This document shows positions 4,541-5,439 of a stretch of DNA of 5,439 nt, one piece after another. Below the pieces are notes generated by a model. The model searched no databases, was not told where the DNA came from, and was given only the letters and a program-made list of their open reading frames with translations. Position numbers and translations under genes: made by a program. The DNA is from an uncultured Lachnospiraceae bacterium (lineage in GTDB: Bacteria; Bacillota_A; Clostridia; Lachnospirales; Lachnospiraceae), in NCBI GenBank assembly GCA_902787595.1, contig CADAHD010000169.1, positions 1-5,439 of the forward strand. The letters run 5' to 3'. Numbering within the stretch: the first letter of the stretch is position 1; each line of letters starts with the position of its first letter.

Positions 4541-5439
4541 TCACTCTGTAAACAGAGCCGTTGAATAATATCTGTCGCCGCTGTCAGGAAGAAGCGCAAC
4601 GATGACCTTGCCTTCATTCTCGGGCTTCTTAGCGTATTCTATAGCAGCAAAGAGTGCTGCGCCGGAGGAAATACCTACAGAAATGCCTTCCTTCTTTGCC
4701 AGAAGCTTTGCTGTAGCAAAAGCATCTTCGTTTGCTGCCTTGAAGATCTCATCATAAACCTTGGTATTCAGAACATCGGGCACAAAACCTGCGCCTATAC
4801 CCTGAATCTTGTGCGCGCCTGCCTTGCCCTCTGACAGTACGGGAGAATCTGCCGGCTCCAGAGCAACTACCTTCACATTGGGATTCTGCTCCTTTAAATA
4901 TTCACCGGTTCCGGTAACCGTACCGCCGGTTCCTACGCCTGCAATGAATATATCTACCTTACCATCGGTATCCTTCCAGATCTCGGGGCCGGTAGTAGCC
5001 TTATGTATTGCGGGGTTAGCCGGGTTAACAAACTGTCCGGGGATAAAGGAATCAGGGATCTCCTTTGCCAGCTCTTCAGCCTTTGCGATAGCGCCCTTCA
5101 TGCCCTTTGAGCCTTCTGTCAGTACTATCTCTGCTCCGTATGCCTTAAGGATGCTGCGTCTTTCAACGCTCATGGTCTCGGGCATGGTAAGGATTATCCT
5201 GTAGCCCTTTGCTGCAGATATGGCAGCCAGACCTATACCGGTATTTCCGGAGGTGGGCTCGATAATAACCGATCCCTCCTTTAATATACCCTTCTGCTCG
5301 GCATCCTCTATCATCGCCTTTGCGATCCTGTCCTTTACGCTTCCGGCAGGATTGAAGTACTCAAGCTTTACCAGCACGGTAGCCTTAAGCTCAAGTTCCT
5401 TTTCAATGTTGGTAACCTCTACAAGAGGGGTGTTTCCCA
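4541..5439 (-). CDS. cysK: Cysteine synthase A (O-acetylserine sulfhydrylase), 5' end cut by window edge
   Basis: The enzyme is PLP-dependent and makes cysteine from O-acetylserine and sulfide in the cytosol. The fragment runs through to the right edge: 20 further codons, beginning GNTPLVEV, lie upstream of the GTG at 5377, so that GTG is internal and the true start is beyond the window. About 298 residues are visible and perhaps 5-10 are missing. Marks are NPAGSVKDR (PLP lysine at fragment residue 35), [32 protein letters not shown] (phosphate loop), [18 protein letters not shown] and the C-terminal [12 protein letters not shown]. The METMS-type region and KIQGIGAGF favour CysK over the CysM type that works with CysO, so it probably uses free sulfide. 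In Firmicutes CysK also binds the regulator CymR and serine acetyltransferase. It ends 135 nt before the Rrf2 gene and may be transcribed separately. Confidence 0.95.
   Translation of the reverse strand, partial: GNTPLVEVTNIEKELELKATVLVKLEYFNPAGSVKDRIAKAMIEDAEQKGILKEGSVIIEPTSGNTGIGLAAISAAKGYRIILTMPETMSVERRSILKAYGAEIVLTEGSKGMKGAIAKAEELAKEIPDSFIPGQFVNPANPAIHKATTGPEIWKDTDGKVDIFIAGVGTGGTVTGTGEYLKEQNPNVKVVALEPADSPVLSEGKAGAHKIQGIGAGFVPDVLNTKVYDEIFKAANEDAFATAKLLAKKEGISVGISSGAALFAAIEYAKKPENEGKVIVALLPDSGDRYYSTALFTE

Noticed and set aside
5375..5377. GTG as the start of cysK.
   Set aside because: The frame continues upstream with GNTPLVEV, the conserved CysK N-terminal block, so the real start is outside the window.

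Overview
The window is one co-directional block on the minus strand, so it is read here from the high coordinates to the low. No plus-strand gene and no RNA gene is supported. Moderate GC, strong AGGAGG-type Shine-Dalgarno sites, tightly packed genes, a CymR-like Rrf2 regulator and a CysK of ordinary Firmicute type suggest a Clostridia-class Firmicute, perhaps Lachnospiraceae. That placement is inference from style; no marker gene is present.

Layout: (i) 5439-4541 is cysK, cut at its N-terminus by the right edge. (ii) 4540-4406 is the only sizeable regulatory gap. It holds a perfect 13-bp-stem inverted repeat, two overlapping promoter candidates and a TACCTA/TAGGTA operator candidate. (iii) 4405-810 is a compact four-gene run: an Rrf2 regulator, a MetY-type PLP sulfhydrylase, a JAMM metalloprotease, and a three-domain fusion of a ubiquitin-like sulfur carrier, an E1-like adenylyltransferase and a rhodanese. 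Gaps are 2-14 nt. (iv) After a 57-nt gap with a small hairpin, 752-1 is the first 250 codons of a family 2A (SrpI-like) encapsulin shell protein, cut at its C-terminus by the left edge.

The genes fit a protein-thiocarboxylate route to sulfur amino acids. The set MetY + JAMM protease + ubiquitin-like carrier + E1 enzyme matches the HcyS/HcyF/HcyD/MetY homocysteine pathway described from Wolinella succinogenes, and is related to CysO/Mec/MoeZ of Mycobacterium. The carrier domain ends Gly-Gly and is followed directly by Ala, as in HcyS-Ala, where the JAMM enzyme first trims the Ala. Here that Ala is the first residue of the linker to the E1 domain, so the neighbouring JAMM protease may release the carrier from the fusion. 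The rhodanese domain would supply persulfide sulfur, and the carrier thiocarboxylate would pass sulfur to O-acetylhomoserine on MetY.

The most unusual point is an encapsulin at the end of this operon. Family 2A encapsulins usually enclose a cysteine desulfurase. None is in the window, so the cargo is either just beyond the left edge or something unexpected. A link between a sulfur-storing or sulfur-mobilising compartment and a ubiquitin-like thiocarboxylate pathway is the main candidate for an undescribed system.
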